A DNA stretch of 7,396 bases, from contig CAJOKY010000113.1 in assembly GCA_905235425.1 (NCBI GenBank), positions 1-7,396 of the forward strand, read 5' to 3'. Under the pieces are notes generated by a model. That model was not told the origin of the DNA. It ran no database searches and saw only the letters and a list, made by a program, of their open reading frames with translations. The number at the start of each line of letters is the position of its first letter. Within the stretch, counting starts at the first letter, position 1. Shown in pieces: positions 5,895 to 7,396 of the stretch. Position numbers and translations under genes: made by a program. Origin of the DNA: an uncultured Selenomonadaceae bacterium. Its GTDB lineage: Bacteria > Bacillota > Negativicutes > Selenomonadales > Selenomonadaceae.

Positions 5895-7018
5895 ACCGCA
5901 GAAATTTTTTAAAAAATACATTACTGGGATTAGTTGGCGTTACGGCGGCGGCAGGCGGCGGAGCTTTTTACTTCATACACAGACCGGAGTTTGGCAGACT
6001 TCCCGCCGGTGACAGGCTAAAAAAAATTTTGGCATCGCCGCATTACTTCACTGACCACTTTGAATGTTTAACGCCGGTACAAGTTATGTCGGAAGACGCG
6101 CTGAAAAAAGAACCGCGCATTGTCACAACGGTTAAATGGTTATTGGGCGATAAATCAGCGCTGTCACCGCCTAAGCCCTTGCCGAGTGAAAAAACCGATT
6201 TACTAACGCTTGACCCTAAGCAAAACTGCGCGGTATGGATGGGACATTCAACAATTTACCTGCAACTTGCCGGACGCAGAATTTTACTCGACCCCGTATT
6301 TTCACCGTACGCGTCGCCGATATTTTTTATAAATCGCGCGTTTGAAGGCAGTAACATTTACGCGGCTGAAGATTTTCCGCCGATTGATATTTTGGCGATA
6401 ACTCATGATCATTGGGATCACCTTGACTACCCGTCAATCATGGCGCTTAAGCCGAAAGTCAAGCGCGTACTTTGTCCATTGGGCGTCGGTGAATATTTTG
6501 AGCAATGGGGTTTTGACGTTGCAAATATCGTCGAAGAAGATTGGTTTACTACGACAGATTTCGGCACAGACTTTAAAGCAACTATTTTGCCGAGTCAACA
6601 TTTTTCCGGCAGACTTACGACGCAAAATCCAACTGAATGGTGCGCCTTCGCCTTCGTGACACCGAATAAAAAAGTTTTCTGTAGCGGCGACGGCGGTTAC
6701 TCTTCGCATTTTAAAGACATTGGAAAAAGATTCGGCGGCTTTGACTTCGCCTTTATGGAAAACGGTCAGTATAATTTGGATTGGCATGCGATACACTGTC
6801 TGCCGAATGAAACTGCGGACGCGGCGGTTGATATCGGCGCAAAAAATGTTGTACCTATTCACTCAAGCAAATTTGCGCTGGCGCGGCATGCATGGAATGA
6901 ACCGTACAACGACTTAATCGCGGCGAGTGCAGATAAATCTTACAAACTTTTGACGCCGAAAATCGGTGAACTTATTCCCTTTGACGAAGAGAAAAATTTT
7001 GTCGAATGGTTTAATTGA
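5891..7018 (+). CDS. Tat-signal metallo-beta-lactamase-fold hydrolase, NAPE-PLD/UlaG-like
   Basis: A 375-aa protein. The ATG at 5891 is chosen because it overlaps the cupin stop as ATGA; a GTG at 5885 would add two residues. The N-terminus MNRRNFLKNT has the twin-arginine motif (R-R-x-F-L-K), then a hydrophobic stretch (11-29), so it is probably exported folded through Tat and may stay anchored, since no clear cleavage site is visible. The MBL domain (about 112-345) keeps all expected two-zinc ligands: HDHWDH (His172, His174, Asp176, His177), His237 (LPSQHFSGR), Asp267 (CSGDGGY) and His324 (PIHSSKF). WMGHST (116-121) and ILLDPVFS (131-138) match the branch that includes NAPE-phospholipase D, RomA-like and UlaG-like proteins. 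A phosphodiesterase or lactonase acting on a lipid or cyclic substrate is the best guess. It is the last gene of the operon, followed by a terminator. Fold and metal site are secure; the substrate is not known. Confidence 0.88.
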   Translation: MNRRNFLKNTLLGLVGVTAAAGGGAFYFIHRPEFGRLPAGDRLKKILASPHYFTDHFECLTPVQVMSEDALKKEPRIVTTVKWLLGDKSALSPPKPLPSEKTDLLTLDPKQNCAVWMGHSTIYLQLAGRRILLDPVFSPYASPIFFINRAFEGSNIYAAEDFPPIDILAITHDHWDHLDYPSIMALKPKVKRVLCPLGVGEYFEQWGFDVANIVEEDWFTTTDFGTDFKATILPSQHFSGRLTTQNPTEWCAFAFVTPNKKVFCSGDGGYSSHFKDIGKRFGGFDFAFMENGQYNLDWHAIHCLPNETADAAVDIGAKNVVPIHSSKFALARHAWNEPYNDLIAASADKSYKLLTPKIGELIPFDEEKNFVEWFN

Positions 7019-7044
7019 ATTAAGAATTAAGAATTAAAAATTAA
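7017..7044. repeat. Tandem heptamer array, GAATTAA type (second copy)
   Basis: Four units: GAATTAA, GAATTAA, GAATTAA, AAATTAA. It begins inside the TGA stop codon of the MBL gene (7016-7018) and runs up to the terminator hairpin. The unit is the same as in the 4823-4857 array, 2.2 kb away. Confidence 0.85.
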
Positions 7045-7047
7045 AAT

Positions 7048-7075
7048 AGCCGCTCAATTACGTGCGGCTTTTTCT
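7048..7075. terminator. Bidirectional Rho-independent terminator
   Basis: AGCCGC (7048-7053) pairs with GCGGCT (7064-7069) around a 10-nt loop, followed by TTTTCTTT on the plus strand. On the minus strand the hairpin is followed by TATTTTAATTTTT. It sits between the convergent MBL and histidine kinase genes and can serve both. Confidence 0.8.
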
Positions 7076-7082
7076 TTGAAAT

Positions 7083-7396
7083 TTATTTATCGATACTTCG
7101 CTTTAATTCTACGGTGAATTTTGTACCTTGCCCTAATTCCGAGTCCACGAAAATTTTTCCTTCGTGCAGGCGCAAAATTTCAGTGGCGATTGAAAGACCT
7201 AAGCCGTTGCCGCCCATTTCGCGTGAGCGTGCTTTATCGACGCGGTAAAACCTTTCAAAAATTTTATCCTTATCCTCCGGCGCAATGCCAATGCCGCTGT
7301 CCGCCACCGAAAAAATAACTTTCTGCGCGTCTTCGCCTTCAAATCGCACAGCTACGGTGCCGCCGCTTGGCGTGTACTTAATCGCGTTGTCGACAA
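7083..7396 (-). CDS. Sensor histidine kinase, C-terminal ATPase part (cut by window edge)
   Basis: The last 104 residues of a two-component sensor kinase; the 5' part lies beyond the window. The visible sequence is the HATPase_c domain: N-box VDNAIKYTPSGG at the window edge, G1 box DSGIGI, F box FERFYRVDKARS and G2 box GGNGLGLSI, ending GQGTKFTVELKR. Translation runs open through 7396, so a GTG at 7349 is not the true start. The boxes are complete, so ATP binding should be intact. The motifs resemble the PhoR/ResE/WalK-type group, but the sensor domain and partner regulator are not in view, so the signal cannot be told. It converges on the MBL gene across the shared terminator. Confidence 0.93.
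   Translation of the reverse strand, partial: VDNAIKYTPSGGTVAVRFEGEDAQKVIFSVADSGIGIAPEDKDKIFERFYRVDKARSREMGGNGLGLSIATEILRLHEGKIFVDSELGQGTKFTVELKRSIDK

Noticed and set aside
6434..6862. An open frame of 142 codons on the minus strand opposite the MBL gene.
   Set aside because: It lies wholly inside a gene with a full metal site and matches no family I recognise; it is a shadow frame, as are the shorter plus-strand frames nearby.
1..7396. tRNA, rRNA or insertion sequences.
   Set aside because: No cloverleaf, rRNA-like stretch, transposase or terminal inverted repeat was seen on either strand.

Overview
The window is 7.4 kb of compact bacterial chromosome. It has low-to-moderate GC, AT-rich gaps, strong AGGAGG-type ribosome-binding sites and several GTG starts. 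These traits, together with a GT41/SPINDLY-type glycosyltransferase, a PilN-like protein and a Tat-type signal, fit an anaerobic Negativicutes (Selenomonas-like) bacterium. That placement is an inference; the window holds no rRNA or other phylogenetic marker.

Layout. Positions 1-207 hold a UUCG-loop terminator and the upstream region of nadE. A plus-strand NAD+ synthetase gene (208-1797) has an intact synthetase domain, but its N-terminal glutaminase domain is shortened and lacks recognisable catalytic residues. It converges, 4 bp apart, on a minus-strand PilN/GspL-like membrane protein gene (1802-2842). Upstream of that on the minus strand is a TPR plus O-GlcNAc-transferase-like protein (2966-4810). 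These two minus-strand genes have separate predicted promoters with a hairpin between them. A divergent promoter region (about 4811-4988) faces a plus-strand three-gene operon: an exported carboxymuconolactone-decarboxylase-fold protein (4989-5414), a single-domain cupin (5469-5894) and a Tat-signal metallo-beta-lactamase-fold hydrolase resembling NAPE-PLD/UlaG (5891-7018). The operon ends at a probably bidirectional terminator. Beyond it lies the 3' end of a minus-strand sensor histidine kinase gene that runs off the window.

How the genes work together. The CMD, cupin and MBL genes are probably co-transcribed; the last two overlap by ATGA. They look like a small-molecule or lipid-modifying/detoxifying unit of unknown substrate, with two members probably outside the cytoplasm. 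The NAD synthetase, pilus-like protein, glycosyltransferase and kinase show no obvious shared pathway.

The most unusual feature is a set of tandem 7-bp repeats of three different sequences (GAATTAA, CCCTRWT, TAGCNNT types) in three intergenic gaps. One array of seven units fills the CMD-cupin gap exactly, from the stop codon of the first gene to the Shine-Dalgarno of the next. The degenerate glutaminase domain of NadE and a possible internal start that would give a cytosolic CMD form are the other points worth following up.
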